The notes: generated by a model from the letters alone, not told the origin. 64,000 bases of DNA from Paenibacillus sp. E222 (GCF_013401555.1 NZ_CP058552.1:4030001-4094000); one strand, 5' to 3'. Shown: positions 45,549-55,303, numbered from the stretch's first letter. Program-made: numbers and translations.

Positions 45549-47756
45549 GTGGAGAAAATTCATGTGCTTGATGAACATATTGCCAACCAGATTGCGGCAG
45601 GTGAGGTGGTCGAACGGCCAGCTTCAGTCGTTAAGGAGCTGCTCGAAAACTCGGTGGATGCAGGCGCCTCCAAAATTGATGTTACGGTGGAAGAGGGCGG
45701 ACTGCTCCGTATTCGGGTCAAAGACAATGGTTCCGGTATCGAACCGGAGGATATGGAAAAGGCCTTCTATCGTCATGCAACCAGTAAAATAGCTCATGGC
45801 CGCGATCTGTTCCAGATCACAAGTCTTGGATTCAGGGGAGAGGCCTTGGCGAGTATTGCCGCTGTCTCCAAGGTGGAAGTGTTATCGGCCAGCGGGAATG
45901 ACGGGCGAGGGCGCCGAATCGTGATTGAGGGCGGTAAACTTCTCTCACATGAGGATGAAACCTCACCCCAAGGCACGGACTTTGAGGTAAAAGAACTATT
46001 TTTCAATACGCCAGCTAGGCTTAAATATATGAAAACGATCCAGACTGAGTTGGGGCATATCTCGGATGTTCTCTATCGCATGGCGATGTCTCATCCGAAT
46101 ATCTCGTTCACGCTGCGACATAATGAAAATACGCTGCTTCAGACGCTGGGCAATGGGGATCTGCTGCAAGTGGTTGCGGCAATCTACGGTACAAGTGCCG
46201 CCAAAGCGATGCTCCCCATTCAGGGAGAGAGTCTGGACTATCATGTGAGTGGGCTGATCAGTTTGCCGGAATGGACTCGTGCGAATCGTGGCGGCATGTC
46301 GACCATTGTAAATGGACGATTTATTCGAAATTATGGGCTCAACCAGGCTATTTTGAAGGCGTATCATACGCTGCTGCCCATTAATCGGTTCCCGCTTGTC
46401 GTGGTGCAATTGGAAATGCATCCGTCCCTGGTTGATGTGAACGTGCATCCGGCGAAGCTGGAGGTTCGTTTCAGCAAGGAAGCGGAGCTGTACGAGTTTG
46501 TGGAAACGACACTGCGTGGAATCTTGCGGAAGGAAGTGCTCATTCCACAGGTAACCAAGCAGCAAATCAGACGTGGAGATAACAGTTCCTTTATCCAGGA
46601 ACAATTTCTGTTCCCCAGAGGTCCTCTAAAGGACGAAACAGAATCCGCGGGGTATGGGCAACAGGGTCCATTAGGGATAACTGCTGGCCTCGATAAAACG
46701 ACTTCAGAGGACGATGATCTGGATGCTCCGGCTGATGTGCAATCACTTTCTGATGGAAAAGGTGAGGGCCAGATGCTGCCTTTGCCTGAAGCTCCACCCG
46801 AGATACCACCAGCCTATGATCCATTTGGGATGTTAAGCGGGGACCCAGGCTCTAATGATGTTCTGAAGCAAAATTATAGTCCTGACGAAAATTCCCATAG
46901 TGATCCAGCTTCTGCTGTGGGTGGAAATACCGGTGCTGCTACAGATCGTGCTGCGCAAGATGCCATACCTTCAACTGAGGATAAGGGGATATCGACTTCA
47001 CACGCTCAGGCTTCTACGTATCGTTCCAATTCGGTGAATTCTCCGGTCAGAGAAGGACGTTCATCGTATAATCCATCTGCGGTGGCTGCAAAAGGAGAGC
47101 GAAGCTGGAAGGCTCCAAATTTACCGGATTCGGCAAGGTTGGCATCCGCCGTTAAGTCGGATGCTTCTATGCCTGCGTTTCCCGAACTAAGCCTGATTGG
47201 GCAGCATCACGGGACGTACTTGATTGCACAAAATCAAGATGGTCTATATCTGATTGATCAGCATGCGGCTCATGAACGGGTGAATTATGAGTATTACTAC
47301 GAGCAGTTTGGCAATCCGGCTCAGGCTTCGCAGGAGCTGCTGCTGCCCATTACACTGGAGTTCACACCATCCGAGACCGAAAAGCTCAAAACAAGACTGG
47401 CTTGGTTCGAGCAGGCGGGTGTGTACTTGGAACATTTCGGTGGGCAAACTTTCCGGGTCCGTTCCCATCCGTTCTGGTTCCCCAAGGGGGACGAGAAAGA
47501 CATTATTGAAGAGATGTCAGAATGGGTGCTGAGTGAACGTAGTATTGATGTTGCCAAGATGCGAGAAGCGGCGTCTATTATGTGCTCTTGCAAGGCTTCT
47601 ATTAAAGCCAATCAGAAATTGACGGATCAGGAGGCGGAAGTGTTGATTCAACGCCTGGGTTCCTGCCGTCAACCGTATACTTGTCCACATGGGAGACCGA
47701 TTGTGGTGTCATTTTCAACCTATGATCTGGAGAAATTGTTCAAACGGGTCATGTAG
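45549..47756 (+). CDS. mutL: DNA mismatch repair endonuclease MutL
   Basis: ATPase and nicking endonuclease of mismatch repair. The 735 residues have the GHKL ATPase N-terminus (IAAGEVVERPASVVKELLENSVDAG; DNGSGIEPEDMEKAFYRHATSKI; TLGFRGEAL as SLGFRGEAL), then a long, low-complexity linker (about 345-555, Ser/Gly/Pro/Asp-rich), and the endonuclease C-terminus with DQHAAHERVNYE, CSCKASIKAN and CPHGRPI metal-binding motifs. The GTG start follows GGGGAGG. The linker is longer than in B. subtilis. It is coupled to mutS upstream and a methyltransferase gene downstream. Confidence 0.97.
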   Translation: MEKIHVLDEHIANQIAAGEVVERPASVVKELLENSVDAGASKIDVTVEEGGLLRIRVKDNGSGIEPEDMEKAFYRHATSKIAHGRDLFQITSLGFRGEALASIAAVSKVEVLSASGNDGRGRRIVIEGGKLLSHEDETSPQGTDFEVKELFFNTPARLKYMKTIQTELGHISDVLYRMAMSHPNISFTLRHNENTLLQTLGNGDLLQVVAAIYGTSAAKAMLPIQGESLDYHVSGLISLPEWTRANRGGMSTIVNGRFIRNYGLNQAILKAYHTLLPINRFPLVVVQLEMHPSLVDVNVHPAKLEVRFSKEAELYEFVETTLRGILRKEVLIPQVTKQQIRRGDNSSFIQEQFLFPRGPLKDETESAGYGQQGPLGITAGLDKTTSEDDDLDAPADVQSLSDGKGEGQMLPLPEAPPEIPPAYDPFGMLSGDPGSNDVLKQNYSPDENSHSDPASAVGGNTGAATDRAAQDAIPSTEDKGISTSHAQASTYRSNSVNSPVREGRSSYNPSAVAAKGERSWKAPNLPDSARLASAVKSDASMPAFPELSLIGQHHGTYLIAQNQDGLYLIDQHAAHERVNYEYYYEQFGNPAQASQELLLPITLEFTPSETEKLKTRLAWFEQAGVYLEHFGGQTFRVRSHPFWFPKGDEKDIIEEMSEWVLSERSIDVAKMREAASIMCSCKASIKANQKLTDQEAEVLIQRLGSCRQPYTCPHGRPIVVSFSTYDLEKLFKRVM

Positions 47757-47773
47757 CTATTTAGGAGGAAGTT

Positions 47774-48559
47774 ATGTATATTACAACCGGTGAAAAGGAA
47801 GCAGGCCACCTTGTGGAACGTGCACGAAACCTGGCGGAAACAACAGGAGGGACCTATGTACCGCGCAAAAAAATGTCTTTACCTGCACTGACTGCACATT
47901 ATGGGATAGATGAAATTGTAGTTGTGCTTCAGGGCAAAGTTCGTTTATTTCGTCCGGATTCACCGCTGCTTGAGTTTCACCCCAGTATGGGATTTGTTCG
48001 GGCCAAACGTGTGTTAAATGGAGAAGCTGATCCGATGCTGGACGCAGGGGCGATCCTGGAAGGGGATACCGTTATCGATTGTACAGCAGGATTGGGCACC
48101 GATGCACTGGTATTCTCGGTTGCTGTAGGCAAAAGCGGTCGGGTCATCGCCTGTGAAAGCTCACTCCCACTGTACACCTTATTGGTAGAAGGCATGTCTC
48201 AATACGAGAGCATTAAGCCTGCGGTAAACGAAGCTTTCCGGCGTATTGAGCTGCGGCATGCGAATCATCTCGATTTGCTGCGTTCCTTGCCAGACCGAAG
48301 CTGTGACACGGTATATTTCGATCCGATGTTTCGTGAACCAATGCTTGATTCAAGCGCCATACAGCCTTTGCGAGATTATGCAAATCCAAGTGCACTGGAT
48401 GAACAGAGTATTATTGAAGCGAAACGAGTTGCCCGCAAGCGGGTAGTGATGAAAGAGAAGCGCGGCAGCGCAGAGTTTACGAGACTCGGTTTTGAAGTGC
48501 ACGACCGGGGCAATGCAAAAACACTGTACGGAGTGATTAATGTTGAAAGCGGAAGTTAA
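47774..48559 (+). CDS. Class I SAM-dependent methyltransferase, RsmJ-like
   Basis: 261 residues. The SAM-binding motif I is VIDCTAGLGTDALVFSVAVG, followed by an acidic VIACESS, and a later DTVYFDPMFREPM resembles the DPM(Y/F)P motif of the RsmJ (16S rRNA m2G1516) family. It has the N-terminal segment typical of the Gram-positive relatives (VERARNLAETTGGTYVPRKKMSL). Substrate is therefore probably RNA, but unproven. ATG follows TTAGGAGG. It overlaps miaA by 20 bp and is in the mutSL-miaA-hfq run. Confidence 0.85.
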   Translation: MYITTGEKEAGHLVERARNLAETTGGTYVPRKKMSLPALTAHYGIDEIVVVLQGKVRLFRPDSPLLEFHPSMGFVRAKRVLNGEADPMLDAGAILEGDTVIDCTAGLGTDALVFSVAVGKSGRVIACESSLPLYTLLVEGMSQYESIKPAVNEAFRRIELRHANHLDLLRSLPDRSCDTVYFDPMFREPMLDSSAIQPLRDYANPSALDEQSIIEAKRVARKRVVMKEKRGSAEFTRLGFEVHDRGNAKTLYGVINVESGS

Positions 48560-49490
48560 ACCGAAGCTGCTTGTGCTGGTCGGACCAACAGCAGTAGGCA
48601 AAACGAGAATGAGTATTGAGCTTGCACAGGCGTTCAATTGCGAGATTATTTCGGGGGATTCCATGCAAGTATATCGCGAAATGGATATCGGGACAGCCAA
48701 AATTACTCGCGATGAAATGAAGGGTGTGCCCCATCACCTCATCGACATCCATGAACCGGAATACCCCTATTCCGTGGCGGAATTTCAGGAAAGCTGTACA
48801 CGTCTGATTGGGGAAATCCATGAGCGCGGCAAGTTGCCTTTTATTGTTGGTGGTACGGGTCTGTATGTGGAATCGGTATGTTATGGCTTTCAATTCTCGG
48901 ACAGCGGCTCGGATGAAGCGTTCCGGGATGAACAGTTTCGTTATGCAGAGCAACATGGCCCGCAGGCGTTACATGATAAGCTGAGGGTCATTGATCCGGT
49001 TAGTGCAGAACGACTGCATCCGAATGACCAGCGCCGAATTGTTCGTGCACTGGAGATCTATCACCTTACTGGTGAGAAGTTGTCCGAGCAGCTGGCTTCC
49101 CAGAAAAAAGAGTCTCCATATGACCTGCTTATTGTGGGTTTGACCATGGATCGTCAGAAGCTGTATGCCCGCGTGGAAGAGCGAATTGATCTTATGATCG
49201 AGCAGGGTCTGGTAGATGAGGTCAAGTCCTTACTGGAGCGCGGCGTAGCGAGAGGGCATATCTCCATGCAGGGGCTCGGTTATAAGGAAATTGCGGCTTA
49301 TCTTCAGGGTGAAGTAAGCTGGGATGCTGCGGTGGAGTGGCTGAAAAGGGATACGCGTCGTTTTGCCAAGCGGCAATTGTCCTGGTTCCGTCATATGAAG
49401 GACATCGAATGGGTGGATATGACGGAAACCGAAGATTTTGCAGGGAATTATGCCGAAGTATGTGAGATGATCAAACGCAAGTTTGACTGA
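48540..49490 (+). CDS. miaA: tRNA dimethylallyltransferase MiaA
   Basis: Adds a dimethylallyl group to A37 of tRNAs reading UNN codons. The 316 residues contain the P-loop VLVGPTAVGKTRMSIEL, EIISGDSMQVYREMDIGTAK, the GGTGLYVESV motif and a C-terminal RRFAKRQLSWFR. The ATG overlaps the methyltransferase gene in another frame. It is upstream of hfq, an arrangement common across bacteria, and ends at a terminator at 49530. Confidence 0.96.
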   Translation: MLKAEVKPKLLVLVGPTAVGKTRMSIELAQAFNCEIISGDSMQVYREMDIGTAKITRDEMKGVPHHLIDIHEPEYPYSVAEFQESCTRLIGEIHERGKLPFIVGGTGLYVESVCYGFQFSDSGSDEAFRDEQFRYAEQHGPQALHDKLRVIDPVSAERLHPNDQRRIVRALEIYHLTGEKLSEQLASQKKESPYDLLIVGLTMDRQKLYARVEERIDLMIEQGLVDEVKSLLERGVARGHISMQGLGYKEIAAYLQGEVSWDAAVEWLKRDTRRFAKRQLSWFRHMKDIEWVDMTETEDFAGNYAEVCEMIKRKFD

Positions 49491-49529
49491 ATATAGAAGG
49501 TGGAATTTGCCATCTTTTTAGGACTTTAG

Positions 49530-49566
49530 AACCTCTATCTTTTAGCAATAAAAGGTAGAGGTTTTT
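49530..49566 (+). terminator. Terminator after miaA
   Basis: AACCTCTATCTTTTA pairs with TAAAAGGTAGAGGTT across a GCAA tetraloop, then TTTAC. A strong stem of 15 pairs with one mismatch. Confidence 0.88.
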
Positions 49567-49732
49567 ACTTTTTTATATAAAACAATGTCAATATATGAGG
49601 AAATAATCGGAGATCTATACAAATTTAAACAAAGAAACTCATTGTGAAAAAATAACATAAATATTAAAATGTATTCAAATGACAGGCTAATTGATTTTGA
49701 TTCTAAGCTAAAGTGGGAAGGGGGAAGATTTT

Positions 49733-49954
49733 ATGAGTGCAGAACCGAGCGGAGTGGCAAGTTTATATCTCTTTTTCTCAGGGTTATTTGGAATTGGCTT
49801 TGCCATTGGAGGTCTTATCGCCTTAATTTGGTTAATTATCGTTCTAATCAATACCAATACATACCTGAAACTCTTAATCAATGATAGAAAAAATCGGAAA
49901 AATATTACGTTATTCAGAGAAAAAGAGAAACCGTATACAGATCCGGAAAATTAG
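49733..49954 (+). CDS. Small single-span membrane protein
   Basis: A 73-residue protein not recognised. It has a strong hydrophobic stretch (LYLFFSGLFGIGFAIGGLIALIWLIIVLI, about residues 11-39) that could be one long or two short membrane helices, followed by a basic, polar tail (NDRKNRKNITLFREKEK). ATG 49733 follows AAGGGGGAAG, a very good ribosome binding site. It lies between miaA and hfq, more AT-rich than its neighbours, and could be a later insertion. Confidence 0.6.
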   Translation: MSAEPSGVASLYLFFSGLFGIGFAIGGLIALIWLIIVLINTNTYLKLLINDRKNRKNITLFREKEKPYTDPEN

Positions 49955-49991
49955 AAGGGAATCGTGGGGAAAGGTAGAATTTGTCCCTCTT

Positions 49992-50018
49992 TTGCAATTC
50001 TGACAAGCGGTGTATAAT
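49992..50018 (+). promoter_or_regulatory. Likely promoter upstream of hfq
   Basis: TATAAT at 50013-50018 with TTGCAA at 49992-49997 (15-bp spacer, short). A second TATAAT is at 50109-50114, closer to hfq, with only a weak -35. Confidence 0.35.
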
Positions 50019-50187
50019 GGATAAGTCCTCTAGTTGCAAGCGAAGCTCAGGCATAGGTGCAAAATAGCAGGCAAGGGGTTTTTGTGGATTATATGAATCC
50101 GTTCATGATATAATAGCACGAAAGCTACTCAGCGATATTGAATATTACTTAATCACGAATTCAAATGAACCAATGGGGGTACGGCTA

Positions 50188-50430
50188 ATGAACAAGTCCA
50201 TCAACATCCAAGATACGTTCTTGAACCAACTGCGGAAAGAAAACATTCCAGCTACGGTCTATCTGACCAATGGCTTTCAAATCCGCGGAACGATCAAGGC
50301 ATTTGACAATTTTACGATCGTCATTGACAGCGACGGACGCCAGCAAATGGTCTACAAGCACGCCATCTCCACGTTCACGCCGCAACGCAGCGTATCGCTG
50401 ATGCAGCAAGATAATAGCGGCGAAGCTTAA
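50188..50430 (+). CDS. hfq: RNA chaperone Hfq
   Basis: Hexameric Sm-like RNA chaperone, 80 residues. The Sm1 motif is [25 protein letters not shown] and the Sm2 motif reads [12 protein letters not shown], both as expected, and [17 protein letters not shown] is the standard N-terminus. The C-terminal tail is short, as in Bacilli. ATG 50188 is preceded by GGGGGTACGG; the longer frame from 50173 is not used. It has its own promoter region and a terminator at 50486. Confidence 0.96.
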   Translation: MNKSINIQDTFLNQLRKENIPATVYLTNGFQIRGTIKAFDNFTIVIDSDGRQQMVYKHAISTFTPQRSVSLMQQDNSGEA

Positions 50431-50485
50431 AAAATTACGAAACCTTTTTATCAACCATTTCGTCTACAAGTATAGGAATTGAAAC

Positions 50486-50514
50486 AGAGCAACCTGAATA
50501 AGGGTTGTTCTTTT
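50486..50514 (+). terminator. Terminator of hfq
   Basis: AGAGCAACC, loop TGAATAA, GGGTTGTTCT, then TTT. Confidence 0.8.
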
Positions 50515-50597
50515 CATTCCGGGCAAAATAAGCTCAATGGAGCTTGAGCCAGCAGACGAATAGAAATTATGCAATTGAAAGGGAGTCAGGAGGTAAC

Positions 50598-53255
50598 ATG
50601 CCAAACGATCCGTTGTCGAGGTCTAACAATCGCAACAGTAATAACAAGTCAACCAAAAAAGCGAAGCCAAAGACCTCTAAAAAGAAAAAAATTACGGGTA
50701 AACGCGTTGGATGGACACTGTTTTTCACCATGGCCATCGCCATATTCTGTGCACTGGGTGGATATTTATTTATTATGGTGAGTGGCGAAAATCTGCTCAA
50801 AGCCAACATGGACAAAACAACAATTAATGAAACTTCAAAAGTATATGACCGCAACGGCCAGTTAATGGGCGAGTTGTCCATTCAGAAGCTGGAGCCGGTC
50901 AAAGAAGAAGATATTCCGGATTTAGTAAAGGAAGCTTTTGTTGCTACGGAGGATAAACGATTCTACGAGCATCAGGGCGTGGATATCTGGTCCATCGGAC
51001 GTGCGGCGGTAAAAGACGTCATGGCCCGCTCCATGGTGGAAGGTGGCAGTACGCTGACACAGCAGCTTGCGAAAAATATGTTCTTGTCCCGTGACAAGAC
51101 CTTCTTCCGTAAAGCGACGGAGGTTTCCATTGCAATGGCATTGGAACGCAAGTACACAAAAGACGAAATTCTGACGATGTATCTGAACCGGATTTTCTTT
51201 GGTCATCAGCGTTATGGAATTAAGGCAGCGTCTGAATTTTATTTTGGGGTGTCTGACCTTAATGAGCTGAAGATTTGGCAAATTGCTACGCTGGCTGCGA
51301 TGCCTAAAGGGCCTTCTGCCTATAACCCGCTGAGCAATCCCAACGATTCCAAGGCCCGTCGTGGTGTGGTATTGCAGCTGATGTATGAGCAAGGTTACAT
51401 CACCAAGGCGGAAATGGATGAAGCCAAAGAAGTAGATTATGATTATACACCGCCTGAAAAAGAGCAGAAATATCAAGCCTTTATCGACTATGTTCTTCGT
51501 GAAGCAGAGAAAGTGACTGGTAAAACGGAGGATGATCTGAATATCGGCGGGTACAAAATTTACACGACGATGGATGCTCAGGCTCAAACAGCCATGGAGA
51601 GTGCGTTCTCGGATGATAGTTTGTTTGAGTCAAGCAAAGATGATCAGCAGGTTCAAGGCTCCATGGTAATTATGAACCATGAAAATGGCAGTCTTGTCGC
51701 CTTGCTGGGCGGACGGGATTATCAAACGAAGGGCTATAGCCGGGTAACACAGAGCCGCAGACAGCCTGGATCGGCATTCAAACCGATTGTGAGTTATGCA
51801 CCGGCTCTTGAATCAGGTAATTACAATGCAAACTCACCTCTCAGTAATGAAAAGCAATGCTTCGGGAATTACTGTCCGGGTAACTTGCATGGGTATTCTT
51901 CAACCATTAGCATGACGGATGCCATTACAAAATCGGAGAACATCCCGGCAGTATGGCTCCTGAACAAAATTGGTGTGAATACAGGTGTTCAGTTTGCCAA
52001 AAGCGTAGGTATCCAGCTTACGGATGAAGACAAAAACCTGGCGATTGCGCTGGGGGGGCTTAGTAAAGGTACGAATACGCTGGAAATGGCGCAAGCCTAT
52101 AGCGCATTCGCCAATCTGGGTGAGTACCAGCAGGCGTATTCCATTAAGGAAATTAAGGATAGCGCGGGGAAAACGACCTATAAACACGATAAATCGGAAA
52201 CAACGCGTGTCATGAGTGAGCAGAATGCGTATTCCCTGACTCAGATGCTGCAAAATGTAGTAAATGACGGTACAGGTCGTTCGGCGCGTCTGGATCGACC
52301 GGTTGCAGGTAAAACGGGAACCGTTCAAAGTGGTATTTCCGGCAACAGTTCCAACCGTGATGTTTGGTTTGTCGGATACACGCCAGAATGGACAGCTGCC
52401 GTATGGATGGGTTACGACAGTCCCGATGCAACCCATATGCTCAAGAATAGCAGTAAGCTGTCAGCTGCGTTCTTTGCCAAAGTAATGGGGGATGCATTGA
52501 AAGGCGTTCCTGTGAAGGACTTCAAAGCTCCAGCAGGAGCCCAGACACCTCCGCCGGAAAAAGAACCGGAACAACCAACACTTTCAGTGAGTGGTTTGAA
52601 TGGTGCGTATGATCCATCTACGCAAACTGTATCGCTGAATTGGACTTCAACGGGAGATTCCTCGACACAGTATCGGATTTACAGAAAAGAAACATCTGAG
52701 GGACAGTTCACTCACCTCATTGATGCTGTTGGTTCGACCAGTGCGCAGGATCTAAGTGCACTCCCTGGTCTCACTTATGAGTATTATGTGACAGCCTATG
52801 ATCTGGCTTCAGGACAAGAGACGGATCCGTCCAATACCATATCGCTGATGATTGAAGCAGAGGAATTGGAACCACAACAGCCAGATACGGGCACGGAGCC
52901 AGGAACGGAACCGGGTACAGAGCAGCCAGGAACAGAAAATCCAGACAACGGTTTGCCGGGGAATGGAGGTTCTGAGGGTAACAATGGCAATGGAAATGAA
53001 AATGGCAACAATGGCAACAATGGTAACGGGAATAATGGAAATAACGGCGGGACAGGTCAAGGGAACGGACAGACCGGAGAAGGAAATACACCACCAGGAC
53101 AGGGAACAACAGAACCTGGAGGTACCGGTGAAGGTTCCAATGATGGGTCTGTAACAACACCGGGTGAAGTAGTCACGCCACCAGATAGTGGGAACAACGG
53201 TAACAGTGGAGAAACGAATGCACCGACAGATTCTCAAGCTGGAACTGGCGGTTAA
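50598..53255 (+). CDS. Bifunctional penicillin-binding protein 1A
   Basis: Cell-wall synthase with glycosyltransferase and transpeptidase activities. The 885-residue protein has a short, very basic cytoplasmic N-terminus, one membrane helix (WTLFFTMAIAIFCALGGYLF), a GT51 domain (FVATEDKRFYEHQGVD; GGSTLTQQLAKNMFL), and a transpeptidase domain with SxxK in QPGSAFKPIV, SxN in TKSENIPAVW, and KTGT in VAGKTGTVQ. A fibronectin-III-like domain (about residues 650-745) and a long Gly/Asn/Glu/Pro-rich tail (745-885) follow. The class A, FN3-tailed layout is typical of Bacillus PonA-like enzymes. AGGAGG precedes ATG 50598. Confidence 0.93.
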   Translation: MPNDPLSRSNNRNSNNKSTKKAKPKTSKKKKITGKRVGWTLFFTMAIAIFCALGGYLFIMVSGENLLKANMDKTTINETSKVYDRNGQLMGELSIQKLEPVKEEDIPDLVKEAFVATEDKRFYEHQGVDIWSIGRAAVKDVMARSMVEGGSTLTQQLAKNMFLSRDKTFFRKATEVSIAMALERKYTKDEILTMYLNRIFFGHQRYGIKAASEFYFGVSDLNELKIWQIATLAAMPKGPSAYNPLSNPNDSKARRGVVLQLMYEQGYITKAEMDEAKEVDYDYTPPEKEQKYQAFIDYVLREAEKVTGKTEDDLNIGGYKIYTTMDAQAQTAMESAFSDDSLFESSKDDQQVQGSMVIMNHENGSLVALLGGRDYQTKGYSRVTQSRRQPGSAFKPIVSYAPALESGNYNANSPLSNEKQCFGNYCPGNLHGYSSTISMTDAITKSENIPAVWLLNKIGVNTGVQFAKSVGIQLTDEDKNLAIALGGLSKGTNTLEMAQAYSAFANLGEYQQAYSIKEIKDSAGKTTYKHDKSETTRVMSEQNAYSLTQMLQNVVNDGTGRSARLDRPVAGKTGTVQSGISGNSSNRDVWFVGYTPEWTAAVWMGYDSPDATHMLKNSSKLSAAFFAKVMGDALKGVPVKDFKAPAGAQTPPPEKEPEQPTLSVSGLNGAYDPSTQTVSLNWTSTGDSSTQYRIYRKETSEGQFTHLIDAVGSTSAQDLSALPGLTYEYYVTAYDLASGQETDPSNTISLMIEAEELEPQQPDTGTEPGTEPGTEQPGTENPDNGLPGNGGSEGNNGNGNENGNNGNNGNGNNGNNGGTGQGNGQTGEGNTPPGQGTTEPGGTGEGSNDGSVTTPGEVVTPPDSGNNGNSGETNAPTDSQAGTGG

Positions 53256-53283
53256 CAAGAATAAGCCGCATTAAATAATTACA

Positions 53284-53327
53284 ACCAAAAACCTGCTCCC
53301 CTCATATTGGGGAAGCAGGTTTTTGGT
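53284..53327 (+). terminator. Terminator after the PBP1A gene
   Basis: ACCAAAAACCTGCT pairs with AGCAGGTTTTTGGT, with additional CCCC/GGGG pairing inside. It acts in both directions but serves the PBP gene here. Confidence 0.9.
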
Positions 53328-53538
53328 GTTTGTAACATTTGAAGTTGAACGAGAGCGCTCTAACAGATGAGGCAAAGCTTGATTTTGAGTGTATAACTTA
53401 AATATGGTAAGCTGTAACTATTCGTAATACGTTGTGCAAAGCGGATTTCGGGACTTGTGGAATCGGTAATGCGGACGTTATTCGCTGTTCACCAATATCA
53501 GCAGGTCACGGACCTGTGGTCGGCAAAGAGGGGTTCGT

Positions 53539-54102
53539 ATGAAACGGAAATTCGGGGACCGCGCGAACTGGCGCCGGATTACGAACCGACAATTTACATG
53601 CCGGTTCGTTCAATCCAAAATTTTTACGGGTTACATTACGTTGTATACGATACAAGATTTGAAAGAGCCTTTATGGAAAACCTATGGAGGGAGCACCTTC
53701 TGCATTGCGGATAAAGGTTATTCCTGGTTGCAGTATTATCCGAAAGGCGAGCATTTTGTTGTTACGGCCATGTTTGACGATCAGGAGCGGATTGTTGAAT
53801 GGTACATTGATACATGCCGCAGCCAGGGCATAACCGATCAGGGTGTCCCGTGGTTTGATGATCTGTATCTGGATGTCGTTGTCCTCAAAGATGGAGAAAT
53901 ATTTTTGCTGGACGAGGATGAACTTGAAGATGCTCTTTCACGTAAGCACATTACGACGGGGGATTATGATCTGGCGAACCGGACAGCAAAGGATTTGTTG
54001 CATGCCATTGATGCACATGTGTTTCCATATTTCCAACTGTCCTTGAAGCATAGACAAACCCTGTTTGAGAATGGGGAGTTCCGAAAAAATATTCAGATTT
54101 GA
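53539..54102 (+). CDS. DUF402 family protein
   Basis: A 187-residue soluble protein. The N-terminus MKRKFGDRANWRRITNRQF, the centre LQYYPKGEHFVVTAMFDDQERIVEWYIDTC, and VPWFDDLYLDVVVLKDGEIFLLDEDELEDAL match DUF402. The family includes nucleotide phosphatases in which the conserved Asp/Tyr residues coordinate a metal ion (as in Sa1684 of Staphylococcus), so a nucleoside di- or triphosphatase is plausible. ATG 53539 follows AGAGGGG. An overlapping frame at 53457 is a shadow. It lies 109 bp before spoVK. Confidence 0.85.
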   Translation: MKRKFGDRANWRRITNRQFTCRFVQSKIFTGYITLYTIQDLKEPLWKTYGGSTFCIADKGYSWLQYYPKGEHFVVTAMFDDQERIVEWYIDTCRSQGITDQGVPWFDDLYLDVVVLKDGEIFLLDEDELEDALSRKHITTGDYDLANRTAKDLLHAIDAHVFPYFQLSLKHRQTLFENGEFRKNIQI

Positions 54103-54138
54103 GTCATGGAAAAGTTACAGAATTCTTCTCCATCCTTC

Positions 54139-54167
54139 TAATATTAGAGCACCTGATAGAATACATT
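54139..54167 (+). promoter_or_regulatory. Sigma-E promoter of spoVK
   Basis: TAATATT at 54139-54145 (-35, consensus KMATATT) and AATACATT at 54160-54167 (-10, consensus CATACAnT) with exactly 14 bp between, a near-ideal sigma-E promoter 45 bp upstream of spoVK. In B. subtilis spoVK is expressed in the mother cell. Confidence 0.7.
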
Positions 54168-54211
54168 AATAATCAGGAGAGTTCAGCCCGATAAAATAGA
54201 GGTGATGGCGA

Positions 54212-55183
54212 ATGAACGGACGGGTCATGGCTGCAGGAGGGCAACCGGGAGGCAGACCATCCAGACAAATTAATGTTGTTTTGCGTAACCAGGAACCTCA
54301 GATGCTGGTCAAAGAAGAAGAGACAGCCATACAAGCAGCAAAAGGCTTAGCTAAACATGCGCATTTTCAAGAAATTCAAGGTGAGTTAGAGCAACTGGTT
54401 GGACTGGAAAATATCAAGGATTTAGTATTTGAAATCTATGCTTTCTTACAGATTGCCCAGATGCGTACCGAGGCTGGATTGATCAGTGGGGCGCACGTGT
54501 ATCATATGATTTTCAAAGGCAATCCGGGAACCGGAAAAACAACGGTAGCACGAATTGTTGCGAAGCTTTTTCAGAAGATGGGTGTATTGAGTAAGGGTCA
54601 CTTGATTGAAGTGGAACGTGCAGACTTGGTCGGAGAATACATTGGGCATACGGCACAGAAAACCAGAGACTTGGTCAAGAAGGCATTGGGCGGAATTTTG
54701 TTTATTGACGAGGCGTACAGTCTGGCTCGCGGGGGCGAGAAGGATTTTGGGAAGGAAGCGATCGACACTCTTGTGAAGTCAATGGAAGATAATAAGAATC
54801 AATTTATCCTCATTTTGGCGGGATACTCGGAAGAGATTGATTTTTTTCTACAGACGAATCCCGGATTACCTTCCCGTTTTCCGATTCAGGTTGAATTTCC
54901 AGACTATAGCATTGATCAATTGATTCAAATCTCCGAGATTATGGCCAAGGAACGTGACTATATTCTCATGCCACAGACCATACTCAAACTAAAGCAGCAT
55001 CTGCTTCAGGAAAAAAATGAATCTCTTCATGCGTTCAGCAACGCCCGATATGTCCGAAATGCCATTGAACGATCGATACGCCATCAGGCAGTTCGACTAT
55101 TGGAACAGTATACCCAAGGGAGTCCGGGAAAACTGGAGCTGATGACCATTCGCACAGAGGATTTGAAGTTTGAGCAAAAGTAA
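54212..55183 (+). CDS. spoVK: Stage V sporulation protein K, AAA+ ATPase
   Basis: AAA+ ATPase required for late spore maturation. The 323-residue protein has Walker A GNPGTGKTTVARIVAKLF, Walker B GILFIDEAYSL, and sensor and arginine-finger regions (FILILAGYSEE; NPGLPSRFPIQVEFPDYS), of the CbxX/CfqX subgroup. ATG follows GAGGTGATGGCG. Gene order spoVK-hflX-ynbB-glnR-glnA is the same as in B. subtilis, which supports the assignment. A sigma-E-like promoter lies upstream. Confidence 0.93.
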   Translation: MNGRVMAAGGQPGGRPSRQINVVLRNQEPQMLVKEEETAIQAAKGLAKHAHFQEIQGELEQLVGLENIKDLVFEIYAFLQIAQMRTEAGLISGAHVYHMIFKGNPGTGKTTVARIVAKLFQKMGVLSKGHLIEVERADLVGEYIGHTAQKTRDLVKKALGGILFIDEAYSLARGGEKDFGKEAIDTLVKSMEDNKNQFILILAGYSEEIDFFLQTNPGLPSRFPIQVEFPDYSIDQLIQISEIMAKERDYILMPQTILKLKQHLLQEKNESLHAFSNARYVRNAIERSIRHQAVRLLEQYTQGSPGKLELMTIRTEDLKFEQK

Positions 55184-55303
55184 GCGATAATATAATTTTT
55201 AATGCAGCCGGCCGGGTTAACCGGTTCGGCTTAAAGCATGCCATGTAAGCATGGTGGCACAGAATATATACGGAAACGTAAGTAGAAGGAGTGAATATAC
55301 ACG

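Noticed and set aside
49669..49884. 71-residue plus frame overlapping the small membrane gene at 49733
   Set aside because: The better ribosome binding site and hydrophobic pattern belong to the frame at 49733.
52950..53060. Short tandem repeats suggesting a CRISPR-like array
   Set aside because: They encode the Gly/Asn-rich tail of the PBP1A protein (AATGG-type codon repeats), not spaced direct repeats.
53457..53714. 85-residue frame before the DUF402 gene
   Set aside because: Overlaps DUF402 in another frame and reads as its shifted translation.
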